DNA of 64,000 bases from Campylobacter sp. CCS1377 (GCF_040008265.1 NZ_CP155620.1:62001-126000), one strand, 5' to 3'. Shown: positions 27,583 to 38,459, counted from the first letter of the stretch. Made by a program: numbers and translations. Notes: generated by a model from the letters alone, not told the origin.

Positions 27583-29453
27583 AAAAGATTTTTTTGATTT
27601 TGGTTGTATTTGTTTGTGTGCTTTTTTCGCAAGAACTTAAATTTTTTGATGCTAATAAAAGTAATGCAAATGAAAAGACAAGTTATTCTTTGGTGGAAAA
27701 ATATGTTTTAATTAACGAGCAGATTAAAGATTATCAAGAGCAAGAAGATGCCAATGTTAGTCTTTTTTCGGGCGAAATTAAAGTTTTAGAGAAACAAAAA
27801 CAAAATATTTTAGTTGAAATTCCTTCTGTTATTGTCACACAAAAAACAGATGAAAATGCAGTAAATAATTTTTTAAAAATTAAAAAAAGTATAGAAAATA
27901 AGATTAAAAAAAACAAAAACAATCCTAGTGTTTATGTGGATTCTAGTTTAGATTTGATTTATTTAAATTTGGTCGAAAGTTTTTATTCTTCCTTTATAGG
28001 ATTGGAGCAGCTTTTCAAGGATGCAGCTCAAAGTTCAAGTATAGAAAAAAGCATAGATCAAAGTATTGGTCGTCTTCAAAAAGTTATGGTTTATAATTTT
28101 GATGAAATGAAAAGTAAAATTACTGATGAGAGTATTTTAAAAACTTTGGAAGAAAAGGAAGAAAAGCTTAAAGATCGTTCACTTGCTTATCAAGAAATTT
28201 TGTCTTATTTAAGAACTAATGCAAGCTTGTTGGAGAGTAATTATTTATTTAGTAAATTAGGTTTGCAAAATTGGATAGATAAAATCAATCAAATTGCAAA
28301 TTTTGAAAGTATAAATTTAGGAAAAATTGTTATTTCTGCACTCGTGCTTTTGATATTCTTTTCTTTGCGAAAATTTTTCTCTCATATTGTGTATTTTGTG
28401 CTTGTAAAATTATTTTATAAGAGTAAAGAAAATTTAAAAGATATTAAGGCAATATTTATAGAACATATACAAAAGCCTGTCGGAATTTTGTTGCTTGTTT
28501 ATGCTGCAAGTATTTGTTTTACTATAATTTATTATCCTACGCCTGTTTCGATTAAAATTACTAATTTATTTTATATTGCTTATGCAATTTTAATTGCTTG
28601 GCTGATCTTGACTGCGCTTGATAGTTACGGTGTGATTTTGGTTTCAAAACTCGCCCAAAAAAGTGGCAAAAAAGAAGTGGTGAATTTAATCATTAAGATT
28701 TTATATTTTCTCATTATTGTTGTGGCTTTGCTTTTTGTTTTAGCACAGCTTGGATTTAATGTTTCTGCTCTTGTGGCCTCTTTAGGTATTGGTGGTTTGG
28801 CAGTGGCTTTGGCGGCAAAAGATATTATTGCAAATTTCTTTGCTTCGGTTCTTTTGCTATTTGATAATAGTTTTAATCAAGGCGATTGGGTTGAAATTTC
28901 AGGCGTTGAAGGAACTATAGTAGAAACTGGACTTAGAAAAACGACCATAAGAACTTTTGATAATTCCTTAGTGTTTTTACCAAATTCAACCATTATGGGA
29001 GCCAATATTAAAAATTGGAGCAAAAGACGCATAGGGCGTCATGTGAAAATGTATATAGGGGTAACTTATGGCGCTACTCCTGAACAGCTTGAATCTTGCA
29101 TTAAAGATTTAAAAGAGCTTTTAAATACTAGTGATTTGGTTGCACATGCAGATGATAGTGCTTTAAAATATGGTGATCATAGGGCAAAATATCGCCAAAA
29201 TTTAGTTTCAATTAATGATTTAGAAGGCTATAAAAATGCTTGTTATGTGGCTTTGAGTGATTTTGGGGATAATAGCATTAATATAGAATTGTATTTTTAT
29301 ACCAAGGCTATAGATGCGGCTGAATTTAGAGAATCAAAACAAATTTTAATGCTTGAATTTATGAGAATAGTTGAAAAAAATGGTTTGAGTTTTGCTTTTC
29401 CAAGTCGTAGTATTTACATCGAAAACTTACCAAAAATTAATTTAAGCAAATAA
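27579..29453 (+). CDS. MscS-family mechanosensitive channel
   Basis: The 624-residue protein has a signal peptide (residues 1-18), a long periplasmic helical N-terminal region to about 245, four membrane segments, then the MscS pore helix with Ala/Gly packing (ALVASLGIGGLAVALAAKD near residue 400) and the beta domain F-x-N-S-x-x-Q-G-D-W-V. The C-terminal cytoplasmic cage follows. Such channels release solutes under hypo-osmotic stress. It is coupled to canB by a 4-base overlap. Confidence 0.9.
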   Translation: MKKIFLILVVFVCVLFSQELKFFDANKSNANEKTSYSLVEKYVLINEQIKDYQEQEDANVSLFSGEIKVLEKQKQNILVEIPSVIVTQKTDENAVNNFLKIKKSIENKIKKNKNNPSVYVDSSLDLIYLNLVESFYSSFIGLEQLFKDAAQSSSIEKSIDQSIGRLQKVMVYNFDEMKSKITDESILKTLEEKEEKLKDRSLAYQEILSYLRTNASLLESNYLFSKLGLQNWIDKINQIANFESINLGKIVISALVLLIFFSLRKFFSHIVYFVLVKLFYKSKENLKDIKAIFIEHIQKPVGILLLVYAASICFTIIYYPTPVSIKITNLFYIAYAILIAWLILTALDSYGVILVSKLAQKSGKKEVVNLIIKILYFLIIVVALLFVLAQLGFNVSALVASLGIGGLAVALAAKDIIANFFASVLLLFDNSFNQGDWVEISGVEGTIVETGLRKTTIRTFDNSLVFLPNSTIMGANIKNWSKRRIGRHVKMYIGVTYGATPEQLESCIKDLKELLNTSDLVAHADDSALKYGDHRAKYRQNLVSINDLEGYKNACYVALSDFGDNSINIELYFYTKAIDAAEFRESKQILMLEFMRIVEKNGLSFAFPSRSIYIENLPKINLSK

Positions 29454-29463
29454 AGGATGAAAA

Positions 29464-30339
29464 ATGAAATTTGTTAATTTTCTTCTAGAAGATAAGGCGA
29501 CTTTGGGTGTGTTAAATTCAAATGATGAGGTTGTGGTTTTAAGGGATTTAGGTATTGATGCAAAAGATATGAATGAGTTGATTTTAAATTATGAAAAATT
29601 TGCTCCAAAATTACTTGATTTACAAAAACAAAAGGGTATAAAAATTTCAAAAGATCAGTTTTTAGCACCTATCATTCAGCCTTTGCAAGATATTATTTGT
29701 TTGGGTATTAATTTTTTAGATCACGCAAAAGAGTCTGCCAAATTTAAAGGCGAACAATTTGAAGAAAGAGAATATCCTGTGTATTTTGGCAAGCGTTGTA
29801 ATGGCGCGAGTGCTCCTTATGCGGAAATTCCTTTGCATGAAGATGTGACTTCACAACTTGATTATGAATGCGAGCTAGCTTTTGTTTTAAGTAAAGATGC
29901 GTATAAGATTAAAGCAAGCGAAGCTGAAGATTATATCTTTGGTTATACTATTATTAATGAAATTTCAGCAAGAGAGCTACAAAAACGACACAAGCAGTTT
30001 TATCGCGCTAAAAGTTTAGAAGGAAGTACGGTAATGGGTCCTTATTTGGTGAGCAAAGATGAGATTTCTTATCCACCAAAGCTGAATTTGCAAAGTTTTG
30101 TAAATGGCGAACTAAGACAAAATTCAAATACTAAATTTTTTATTTTTGATATCGCTTATGTTTTGGAAGAATTAAGTGCAGGTATGCGTTTAAAGGCAGG
30201 GAGTATTATTTCTATGGGAACGCCTAGCGGTGTAGGTATGGGGCTTAATCCGCCTATGTTTTTAAAAGAAGGTGATGAAGTGTGTTGTGCGATAGAAAAT
30301 ATTGGTGAGCTTTGTAATAAAATTAAATCATTTGCCTAG
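29464..30339 (+). CDS. Fumarylacetoacetate hydrolase-family protein (Cj0021c-like)
   Basis: The 291-residue protein has the FAH fold: an N-terminal domain to about 75, ICLGINFLDHAKE near residue 79, then the metal-binding acidic residues in LDYECELAFV (near 135) and the GTPSGVGMGLNPP loop near residue 258. Members act as acylpyruvate hydrolases, oxaloacetate decarboxylases or isomerases. The substrate cannot be assigned. AAAGGATG precedes the ATG, and it is 10 bases after the MscS gene. Confidence 0.86.
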   Translation: MKFVNFLLEDKATLGVLNSNDEVVVLRDLGIDAKDMNELILNYEKFAPKLLDLQKQKGIKISKDQFLAPIIQPLQDIICLGINFLDHAKESAKFKGEQFEEREYPVYFGKRCNGASAPYAEIPLHEDVTSQLDYECELAFVLSKDAYKIKASEAEDYIFGYTIINEISARELQKRHKQFYRAKSLEGSTVMGPYLVSKDEISYPPKLNLQSFVNGELRQNSNTKFFIFDIAYVLEELSAGMRLKAGSIISMGTPSGVGMGLNPPMFLKEGDEVCCAIENIGELCNKIKSFA

Positions 30340-30350
30340 AAGGCAAATGA
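30328..30350 (-). terminator. Hairpin terminator between convergent genes
   Basis: A perfect 10-base-pair stem (TCATTTGCCT/AGGCAAATGA) with a 3-base loop. On the minus strand it is followed by TTTAATTTTATT, so it most likely ends the minus-strand gene at 30360. On the plus strand it covers the stop region of the FAH gene but has no T run. Confidence 0.6.
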
Positions 30351-30359
30351 TGAAAATAC

Positions 30360-30716
30360 TTAATATGCTTTTTTGTAACATTGAATTTCTATTTCTCTTG
30401 CTACAGGCACTACTTGTGAATTGGTTGGAGTATTCATTGTTGAAGGATAGTAAAGTTTTACTTCTAAAAAATCTCCTACATTTAAGTCTTTAAACATACC
30501 TCTTTTATCCATACCAAAAATTCCACAATCATCCATATCAATTTCGGTATTTGGTAAAACTTTTACTGCCATTTGACCGCCATAAATAGAGTCAATTAAC
30601 AAAGTTTTGTTGTTGTCATAAATTTCTGCAATAGTTCCTTGAAGTTTAACACTATCAGCAAGAAGTGTTGATCCAGCCAAAATAGCTCCAATAGCGAAAA
30701 CTGCTATTTTTTTCAT
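30360..30716 (-). CDS. Small periplasmic protein of unknown function
   Basis: The 118-residue protein begins with a signal peptide cut near LLA-DS. The mature part is a small beta-rich domain reminiscent of DUF5666-like OB-fold proteins (KLQGTIAEIYD, then LNVGDFLEVKLYYP). It has two cysteines, in DDCGIF and near the C-terminus (IQCYKKAY), that could form a disulfide. It lies on the opposite strand to its neighbours and has its own terminator. Confidence 0.7.
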   Translation of the reverse strand: MKKIAVFAIGAILAGSTLLADSVKLQGTIAEIYDNNKTLLIDSIYGGQMAVKVLPNTEIDMDDCGIFGMDKRGMFKDLNVGDFLEVKLYYPSTMNTPTNSQVVPVAREIEIQCYKKAY

Positions 30717-30854
30717 TTTTTCTCCTTTTTAGAAAGTTTATGATGTAAGTATAAATTTTTTAGGTGAAGTGAATGTGAAATTTGTTACAATGAAATTTGT
30801 AAGCAATATTTCTTGATATTGTTATTTTAAAATCATACCATAAAGGCATTTGCG

Positions 30855-33800
30855 ATGTTTAAGAAAATTTTAATGAGCTGTTTTATGCTTTTGTTTTTGT
30901 TTGCTTGTTCGGACAATAAATCATTTTCTAACAAAAAACCACCACTTGAACAAGGAGTAAGGGCAAAGAGTGATGGTTTAATTAAGCATTCAGAAGCCAT
31001 TTTTGTGGAATTTGATAAAGCTATTGTAGATTTTGATGAAATGATTATTGATGGAAAAATCAATTCTAAAGATGAAAAAATTTCACTTCTAAAAACTTCA
31101 GATTCAAGTTTTTTGCTGAATTTTAATTCTTTGGAGGCCAATAAAGATTATAAAATAGAATTTAATTATAAAGATATACCTATAGTTTTAAATTTTAAAA
31201 CAGATTTTATAGAAAATTTTACTTATAAGTCGGAATTTGAGGGCGATGATGAAAAAATTTATTTGGATTTTGTTTATGATTTTGGCTTTAAACATAGTAA
31301 TTGGGATTTTGAAGATAAAACACAAGAGGGTTTGAAAATTACTTTAGATGGAAAGGAATTGCCATTTAAGAAGCTTGATAAATTTCATTTAATTACTGAT
31401 AATATTAAGCTTTTGGATAAAACTCGAGAGCTTGTTTTAACTTATGATGAAAAAATTATGGGTTTTAAAGAGTCAAAAATTTTTAAATTTCAAGTTCCTA
31501 GCAAACAAAGCAATAGTGATTTTAGACTTATTAGTGCAGAAAAAAAAGAACAAATCATTACTCTAAAATTTTCTAAAGACTTAGATGAAAACCAAAATTT
31601 TAAAGAATTTATCCGCATCTTTCCAGATATTAATTTTAAGGCTTATAGCGTTGGAAAAGAGCTTAAAATTTCGGCCAATTTTGCTTTAGGAAAAACCTAT
31701 GATATAGCGATTTCTAAAGGTTTGAAATCAGTTCAAGGTTTAGTGAATAATGGAGAAAAAACAAGCATTGCTTTCGAAAAAGATTTAGAGCCAAGTTTGA
31801 GTTTTGCAAGCAATGGGGTATTTTTAGCCAATAAAGCAGATCATAAAATTTACATCAAATCGCGAAATATTAAAAAAGTAAGTGTTGAAGTATCGCAGAT
31901 TTTTTCTAATAATTTGGGAGAATATTTGCGCTATAAGGAATTATCAGGTTTAAAACAAGATAATTCCAGACAAATTTGGGAAAGCCCTGATAGTTTTTAT
32001 TATATAGGCAAACAAGTTTTATCTAAAACAATAGACATACAAAGTCAAAAAAATACTTGGGTAAATACTGAAATTGACTTGAAAGAGTTAAAAAAATTAA
32101 GTGGTGTTTTTGCTATCAATGTTTATGTAAAAGATGGTGAGTTTGACTATGAATTTAATCAAAATGATGATAAATATTATGAAATCAGAGAAAAAACTAA
32201 TATTAAGAAAAATATCATTTTTTCTAGTATTGCCTTAAGTGCTCAAAAATTAAATAATGAATTAATTATCCATGCAAGAGATTTTGGTTCAAATGAATCT
32301 TTAAGTGGTGTTAAAATCGAGCTTATAGATAGACGCAATCAAAATATTAAAACTATGGATACAAATTTTGGTGGAGATGCTAAATTTACGCTTAATGATA
32401 GCAATGAAATTTTGTATATTTTAGCTAGCAAAGGTGATAATGCAAGTATTTTAAAACTCAACAGTCCTTTGTCTACAGATGGTTATGAAGTTGGAGGTTT
32501 GCAAGAAGATGGTGCAATTAAAGCTTTTGTCTATACAGACAGAGGGGTTTATAGACCAGGTGATAGTATTCATTTAAGTGTGGTTGCAAGATCAGATAAG
32601 AAACCTATAAAACACCCAATTTATTTGACTTTTTATAATCCAAAAGGACAAAAAATTATTAGCGAAAAAGCTATAAAAAATACCAATGATATTTTTTATG
32701 AAAAAATTAATACAGATAAAAATGATATTAATGGAATTTATACAGCAGAGTTTAAAATTGCTGGCACATATTTTACTAAAGATATTTTGCTTCAAAGCGT
32801 AGTGCCAAATCGCATTAAAGTTACATTAAATGCCGATGAAAACACTACAAAAGATAGACTAGCTTACGCGCTTAGCGCTGGTTATCTTTTTGGTGCCGCG
32901 GGTTCAAATTTAAAATATCAAAATAAAATTTATTTTTCACCTAAAATTTATAGCAATCCAAAATATAAAAATTATATTTTCAAAAATCCTACTTCGCGTT
33001 ATGCTATGGATTTAAGTAGTGAAAATGAAGGTGTGCTTGATGAAAATGGCAGGGCTAACATTAAAACGAGTCTTCCCAAAGAGCTTCAAAGCGCGCAAGG
33101 TTTAAATTACAACGCACGCATTGTGAGTGAAGTTTTTGAAAATGGCGGACGAGCGGTTGGAAGTGTTAAAGATGTAAATATTAATTATTATGATTATTTT
33201 GTAGGACTAAAAGCTTTGGATAATGACTATGTAAGCTCTGGTTCTAAAATAGAATTTTGGGTTATTGCGAGCGATCTAGGACATAATTTACTTAGCAATA
33301 AAAAAATAAAATATAAAATTTATCACAATAAGTATTCTTGGTGGTGGGATTATGATAATTATAATGAATTTTTGCGTTCCATTAAACAAGATAAATCCAC
33401 GCAAATTGTTGCCAGTGGAGAGCTTGTGACTCAAAAAGATCCTGTGAAAATAGAATTTGATGCGGCAGATTATTATGGCGAGATGTTTATAGAAATTATT
33501 GATGAAGAAAGTGGTGTAAGTGCAGGACAAAATTTTTATGTCAGTGCGTGGGGCGAGCCAAGTCGTGTTGATGTGGTGAGTAATTTAAAAATCAAAAGCG
33601 ATAAGACAAATTATAAAGTTGGCGAGAATGCAAAAATAGAATTTGAAAGCACTAAAAATGCTAAAGCTTTGATAACTTTGAGTAATAATTCTAAAATTCT
33701 CGAACGCTTTATAGTGGATACTAAAGATCAAAGCACCAGTGTTGAATTTAATATGAAAAAAGAATACACCCCAAATGTTTATGTAAGCGTGAGCTTGTTT

Positions 33801-36131
33801 CAAGATTATGAAAGTTTAGATAATGATCGCGCTTTAAGACTTTTTGGTGTTGTACCTTTAAATGTTATTGATGAGGATACTAAGCTTGATTTAGAAGTCA
33901 AGACACCTGAAAAAATCTTGCCAAATAGCGAATTTGAAGTGCAAATTCAAAGCAAAAACCACAAGGCTTATAATTATACTATTGCTATAGTTGATGAGGG
34001 GCTTTTGGATTTAACTGATTTTAAGACCCCTGATATTTGGGGATATTTTTACGCTAAAAGAGGATTTAGCTTAAAAACTTACGATACTTATAACCAAATC
34101 ATTCCTAAATTTACTGGCGGAGATATGCTAGCATCTAATAGGGAACAAAAAAACCGCGATGATAATGCGCAACGCTTTAAGCCTGTTGTGTTTTTTAATG
34201 CTCCTGCAAAGAGCGATGATAAAGGCTTTGCGAGCTTAAAATTTAAAATGCCTTCATATATGGGTTCTGTGCGTGTGATGGTGGTTGCAAATTCAAATAA
34301 CAGTTTTTCTTCAGCCCAAAAAACTATCCAAGTAAGTGCTCCTGTTGTTATGCTTGAAACCTTGCCGAGGACTTTGAAAGTTGGAGATGATTTTACAATT
34401 TTAGCGGAGCTTTTTAAAACACAAAAAGAGATTAATGAAGCGAGTTTAAGCGTAAAAAGTAAAAATAAACTTATACATTTACCGCAGTCAAATTTTAAAG
34501 TCAATTTTGATGCCAAAACTCAGCAAGAAATCGCCATAGAAGCGAATGTAAGCAAAGATAGTGTTGGAATGGATATTTTGGATTTTGAATTAAAAACGAA
34601 AGATTATAGTTTTAAAAATAGCATTGAAATTGATATTAAACCGATCAATCCCTACACTTATGAAAGCCAAAAATTTTTAGTTAGGGCTGGAGAGAGCAAG
34701 GAATTTAGCATTGATAAGTCTTATTTAAAGGGCACAAGTACAGCGCTTTTAAAAATTTCTCCTACGCCAATCATTAACTTAGATAAGCGTTTAAAATACT
34801 TGATTAATTATCCTTATGGTTGTATAGAACAAACAACTTCAGCGGTTTTGCCACAGCTTTTTATCGATAAATTTAGTACCAATTTTGATAAACAAAAGGC
34901 AATTAACAATATCAACGCAGCCATAGAGCGTTATGTGAATTTTCAGACGGCTGATGGCGGTTTTGCTTATTGGCAAGGAGATGAGAAAAGCAGTCTTTGG
35001 GGAAGTAATTATGCGGGGATGTTTTTAATTTTAGCTAAAGAAAATGGTTATTTTGTGCCTGATTCCATGTATGAAAGATGGCTAAAATATGAGCAAAATT
35101 TTGTCCAAAATAGTGCAAATGCGAATTATGTAATGGATATTAAGGCCAATTCATTATATCTTTTAGCTATGGCAAAAAGACCAAATATCAGCGAGATGAA
35201 TTTGCTTTATGATAATTTAAATGTCCTTAGCACCGAAGCTAAATGGCAATTAGCCGCGGCATATAAACTTGCAGGAGTTGAAGATATTGCTAAAAAAATA
35301 GCGAGTCAAATTTCAACTACGCCAGATTCAAAGTATTCTTATTATACTTATGGCTCGGTGCTTAGAGATAGGGCTATTATCGCAAATGCGTATAGGCAAA
35401 TTTATGGTAAAAATAATGAAGAATTGCTTCAAAAAATCAGCGATACTTTAGAATCCAAAGATTATCTTTCTACCCAAAGCACAGGTTATGCGCTTTATGC
35501 TTTGGCTTTGGGGATAAATTTAGGCAATGCAAGTGAGAATTTTATGGATGCAAATTTAAAATTAAATGAAGAAAATCATATTCTTAATCAAAATCAAATA
35601 CAAATTTTTTCATTTAAAGATAAAAAAGCAGTGCTAAATGCAAAGAAAGATACCTTTGTAAGTTTTGGTATTGAAGGGGTGAGAATGGATGAAAATACTC
35701 CATTTAGCAATAAAATTATCTTAGAACGCACTTTCTATGATGAAAAAGGTGGAGAAATAAGCCCTAGTCAAATCAAATCCGGCCAAACTTTTTATATGAG
35801 AATTTCGGCAAGTTTAAGCCAAGAGGCGGGTTTTGTTTCTAATGTTGCTTTAACGCAAATTTTGCCAAGTGGCTGGGAAGTAAGCAATACGATTTTAGAT
35901 GATAATGCTCCAAGTTTTTTTAAGAATTCTCCGCTTGATTTTATTGATGTTAGAGATGATAAAATTATGTGGTTTTTTAGCTTGAATAAAAACCAAACAC
36001 GAGCTTTTTTTGTTAAATTAAATGCTGTAACTCCAGGTGCTTATACTTTGAGTGGCGCTTATGCTGAAGCAATGTATGATGATACTTATAAGGCTTTAAG
36101 TCAGAGCGAAAAAGTTTTTGTGATTAAATGA
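30855..36131 (+). CDS. Bacterial alpha-2-macroglobulin, lipoprotein (YfhM-like)
   Basis: The 1758-residue protein starts with a lipoprotein signal and lipobox (L-F-A-C), so it is membrane-anchored in the periplasm. A chain of macroglobulin beta-sandwich domains follows, with YTDRGVYRPGD near residue 565. The thioester motif G-C-I-E-Q has Cys1323 and is followed by the alpha-helical thioester domain. In the known family the thioester traps invading proteases covalently. It overlaps pbpC by 4 bases, the classical pairing in which the macroglobulin guards the periplasm and PbpC repairs peptidoglycan. All key features are intact. Confidence 0.93.
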   Translation: MFKKILMSCFMLLFLFACSDNKSFSNKKPPLEQGVRAKSDGLIKHSEAIFVEFDKAIVDFDEMIIDGKINSKDEKISLLKTSDSSFLLNFNSLEANKDYKIEFNYKDIPIVLNFKTDFIENFTYKSEFEGDDEKIYLDFVYDFGFKHSNWDFEDKTQEGLKITLDGKELPFKKLDKFHLITDNIKLLDKTRELVLTYDEKIMGFKESKIFKFQVPSKQSNSDFRLISAEKKEQIITLKFSKDLDENQNFKEFIRIFPDINFKAYSVGKELKISANFALGKTYDIAISKGLKSVQGLVNNGEKTSIAFEKDLEPSLSFASNGVFLANKADHKIYIKSRNIKKVSVEVSQIFSNNLGEYLRYKELSGLKQDNSRQIWESPDSFYYIGKQVLSKTIDIQSQKNTWVNTEIDLKELKKLSGVFAINVYVKDGEFDYEFNQNDDKYYEIREKTNIKKNIIFSSIALSAQKLNNELIIHARDFGSNESLSGVKIELIDRRNQNIKTMDTNFGGDAKFTLNDSNEILYILASKGDNASILKLNSPLSTDGYEVGGLQEDGAIKAFVYTDRGVYRPGDSIHLSVVARSDKKPIKHPIYLTFYNPKGQKIISEKAIKNTNDIFYEKINTDKNDINGIYTAEFKIAGTYFTKDILLQSVVPNRIKVTLNADENTTKDRLAYALSAGYLFGAAGSNLKYQNKIYFSPKIYSNPKYKNYIFKNPTSRYAMDLSSENEGVLDENGRANIKTSLPKELQSAQGLNYNARIVSEVFENGGRAVGSVKDVNINYYDYFVGLKALDNDYVSSGSKIEFWVIASDLGHNLLSNKKIKYKIYHNKYSWWWDYDNYNEFLRSIKQDKSTQIVASGELVTQKDPVKIEFDAADYYGEMFIEIIDEESGVSAGQNFYVSAWGEPSRVDVVSNLKIKSDKTNYKVGENAKIEFESTKNAKALITLSNNSKILERFIVDTKDQSTSVEFNMKKEYTPNVYVSVSLFQDYESLDNDRALRLFGVVPLNVIDEDTKLDLEVKTPEKILPNSEFEVQIQSKNHKAYNYTIAIVDEGLLDLTDFKTPDIWGYFYAKRGFSLKTYDTYNQIIPKFTGGDMLASNREQKNRDDNAQRFKPVVFFNAPAKSDDKGFASLKFKMPSYMGSVRVMVVANSNNSFSSAQKTIQVSAPVVMLETLPRTLKVGDDFTILAELFKTQKEINEASLSVKSKNKLIHLPQSNFKVNFDAKTQQEIAIEANVSKDSVGMDILDFELKTKDYSFKNSIEIDIKPINPYTYESQKFLVRAGESKEFSIDKSYLKGTSTALLKISPTPIINLDKRLKYLINYPYGCIEQTTSAVLPQLFIDKFSTNFDKQKAINNINAAIERYVNFQTADGGFAYWQGDEKSSLWGSNYAGMFLILAKENGYFVPDSMYERWLKYEQNFVQNSANANYVMDIKANSLYLLAMAKRPNISEMNLLYDNLNVLSTEAKWQLAAAYKLAGVEDIAKKIASQISTTPDSKYSYYTYGSVLRDRAIIANAYRQIYGKNNEELLQKISDTLESKDYLSTQSTGYALYALALGINLGNASENFMDANLKLNEENHILNQNQIQIFSFKDKKAVLNAKKDTFVSFGIEGVRMDENTPFSNKIILERTFYDEKGGEISPSQIKSGQTFYMRISASLSQEAGFVSNVALTQILPSGWEVSNTILDDNAPSFFKNSPLDFIDVRDDKIMWFFSLNKNQTRAFFVKLNAVTPGAYTLSGAYAEAMYDDTYKALSQSEKVFVIK

Positions 36132-38362
36132 GATTTATCAAAATTGCCCTAAAAATCGTTTTATTTTTAGGGCTTTTAATTTTTATTTATGGAGCTTTTG
36201 TTTATTTTAGTTTTGATGCTAAGAAATTTTTGCAAACTTTTGAGCAAAGATACAGCAAGGTTTTATATGATAAAAATGAAGAGCTTTTGAGTGTTTTTTT
36301 GAATAATGAAGAGCAATGGCATATTAAGGCTAAATTTATTCCAGAGCGTTTAAAAATCGCGGTGATTAATTATGAAGATAAAAATTTTTATTCCCATTAT
36401 GGAGTGGATTTTTTAGCCCTAATGCGTGCTTTTGTGAGTAATTTTAATTCTGCTCAAAGAAGTGGTGCAAGTACTCTTAGTATGCAAACTATCAAGCTTA
36501 ATACAAGGGCTAAAAGGACTTATTTTAATAAATTTAATGAAATCATTCAAAGTTTTGCACTTGAGCAAGCTTTTGGCAAAGATGAGATTTTAAGATTTTA
36601 TCTTAGTAATGCACCTTATGGTGGAAATTTGGTTGGCTTTGAAGCGGCAATTTTGTTTTATTTTAATAAAAGTGCAAAAAACCTTACTTGGTCAGAAGCT
36701 GCTTTGCTTGCGATTTTGCCTAATCAACCAGGTCTTATTAATTTAGAAAAAAACAAAACCTTGCTTTTAAATAAACGCAATGCACTTTTAACAAAACTTT
36801 ATGAAAGAAAATTCATTCCAAAAGATCTTTATGAGCTTTCATTAAAAGAACCTTTGCCAAATTTTAAGCCACGCAAAAATATCGCACCCCATTTAGCCCT
36901 AAAACTCTTAGATGAAAATAAAAAAGAACTTATCTCTAGCATAGATAAAAAAATTCAAATGAAATTTGAAGCCAAAGCGAGTGAATTTTCTAAAAGCTTA
37001 CAGCAAAAAGGAATTTTAAATTTAGGCATTATTTTAGCCGATACAAAAACGCGTAAAGTATTGGCTTATGTTGGCTCACAGGATTTTTATGATATAAAAA
37101 ATTTGGGGCAGATTAATGCAAATGTAGCAAAACGCAGTGTGGGTTCGATTTTAAAACCTTTTTTATATGCTTTGAGTATGGATGAGGGTTTGATAAGTTC
37201 TAAATCTATACTTTTAGATGTCCCAATCTTTTTTTCTAATTTTAATCCCCAAAATGCCAACAAAAAATACTACGGTCTAATACAAGCCGATAAAGCCTTG
37301 CAAAAATCTTTAAATGTCCCTTTTGTGTCGCTTTTACAAGATTATGGTTATGAAAAATTTTTTTATAAATTAAGAGCTTTTATTGGTTTTGAAGAAGAAA
37401 ATTTTCAAAATTATGGTTTGTCTTTTATTTTAGGCACAAAAGAACAAAGTCTTGAAGAGATGACTAAGCTTTATTTGGGCTTGGCAAATTATGGAGAATT
37501 AGCGGATTTATCTTTTTTAAGAGATGAAAATTTAAGCAACGTCAAAACCATGTTTTCTAAAGGCAGTGCTTATCTGACTTTAAAAGCCTTAAAACAAGTG
37601 CAAAGAGTAGGTTTAGAGAATTTTAACCCCAATAAAATTATTTCTTATAAAACTGGGACAAGTTATGGTAGAAAAGATGCTTGGGCTATGGGTGCAACGC
37701 CAAAATACACGCTAGGTGTTTGGGTTGGAAATTTTAGCGGAGAGGCTAATGCAAATTTATATGGAGTGAGCATTGCTGGAGATTTGCTTTTTGAGCTTTT
37801 GGGGCTTTTAGACGATGTGGAAGTTGATTTTACGCTGCCAAATGATTTAATCAATATAAAGCTGGATAGTGTTACAAAATATCGTTACGATGAAACTTTA
37901 GGCGGAGCTTATATAAATGCACTTTATCCTAAGGATGCTAAAATTTTGCAAACTTCGCCCTATCTTAGAAAAATTTATGAATTTAACGGCAAGGAAGTGG
38001 ATTCAAAAGATGAAAATTTTAAAGAAGCAAAAGCAGTTGTAAGACTTGATTTGCCTTTGTATGCTTTGAATTTTTTATATCAAGAAAATATCAAATTGCA
38101 AAGTAGAAAAAATCTTAAAATTCTTTATCCAAAAAATGATTTAAAAGTAATTTTAGCTAAAGACTTTGATGGAAAAAAAGGACTCGTGATAAGAATAGCG
38201 AATTTAAAAAACGAAAAGGTTTTTTGGTATTTAAATCAAAAATTAATTTATGAAGGCAATAAAAATAATCAAATTTTAAATTTAGACAAAGGAAAATATA
38301 CCCTTTTGATTATAGGTGAAGAATCAGGCGATAATGATGAGATTGAATTTGAAGTTAAATAA
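36128..38362 (+). CDS. pbpC: Penicillin-binding protein 1C
   Basis: PbpC is a bifunctional peptidoglycan synthase. This 744-residue protein has one membrane anchor (residues 9-27), a GT51 transglycosylase with catalytic Glu83 (YEDKNFYSH) and GASTLSMQ, and a transpeptidase with Ser340 in S-I-L-K, a SLN motif and K-T-G-T near 508. The last about 90 residues resemble the BiPBP_C domain of PBP1C (FWYLNQKLI, LDKGKYTLL). No UB2H domain is visible between anchor and GT51. It is coupled to the macroglobulin gene. Confidence 0.92.
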   Translation: MRFIKIALKIVLFLGLLIFIYGAFVYFSFDAKKFLQTFEQRYSKVLYDKNEELLSVFLNNEEQWHIKAKFIPERLKIAVINYEDKNFYSHYGVDFLALMRAFVSNFNSAQRSGASTLSMQTIKLNTRAKRTYFNKFNEIIQSFALEQAFGKDEILRFYLSNAPYGGNLVGFEAAILFYFNKSAKNLTWSEAALLAILPNQPGLINLEKNKTLLLNKRNALLTKLYERKFIPKDLYELSLKEPLPNFKPRKNIAPHLALKLLDENKKELISSIDKKIQMKFEAKASEFSKSLQQKGILNLGIILADTKTRKVLAYVGSQDFYDIKNLGQINANVAKRSVGSILKPFLYALSMDEGLISSKSILLDVPIFFSNFNPQNANKKYYGLIQADKALQKSLNVPFVSLLQDYGYEKFFYKLRAFIGFEEENFQNYGLSFILGTKEQSLEEMTKLYLGLANYGELADLSFLRDENLSNVKTMFSKGSAYLTLKALKQVQRVGLENFNPNKIISYKTGTSYGRKDAWAMGATPKYTLGVWVGNFSGEANANLYGVSIAGDLLFELLGLLDDVEVDFTLPNDLINIKLDSVTKYRYDETLGGAYINALYPKDAKILQTSPYLRKIYEFNGKEVDSKDENFKEAKAVVRLDLPLYALNFLYQENIKLQSRKNLKILYPKNDLKVILAKDFDGKKGLVIRIANLKNEKVFWYLNQKLIYEGNKNNQILNLDKGKYTLLIIGEESGDNDEIEFEVK

Positions 38363-38459
38363 TATCTAAAATAGCATTACATTGCGAGACAGTTTGATAA
38401 AATTTAAAGATTTCTGTGTTTAAAATTAATAAAATATTTATTAATTTTCAAATATATGA

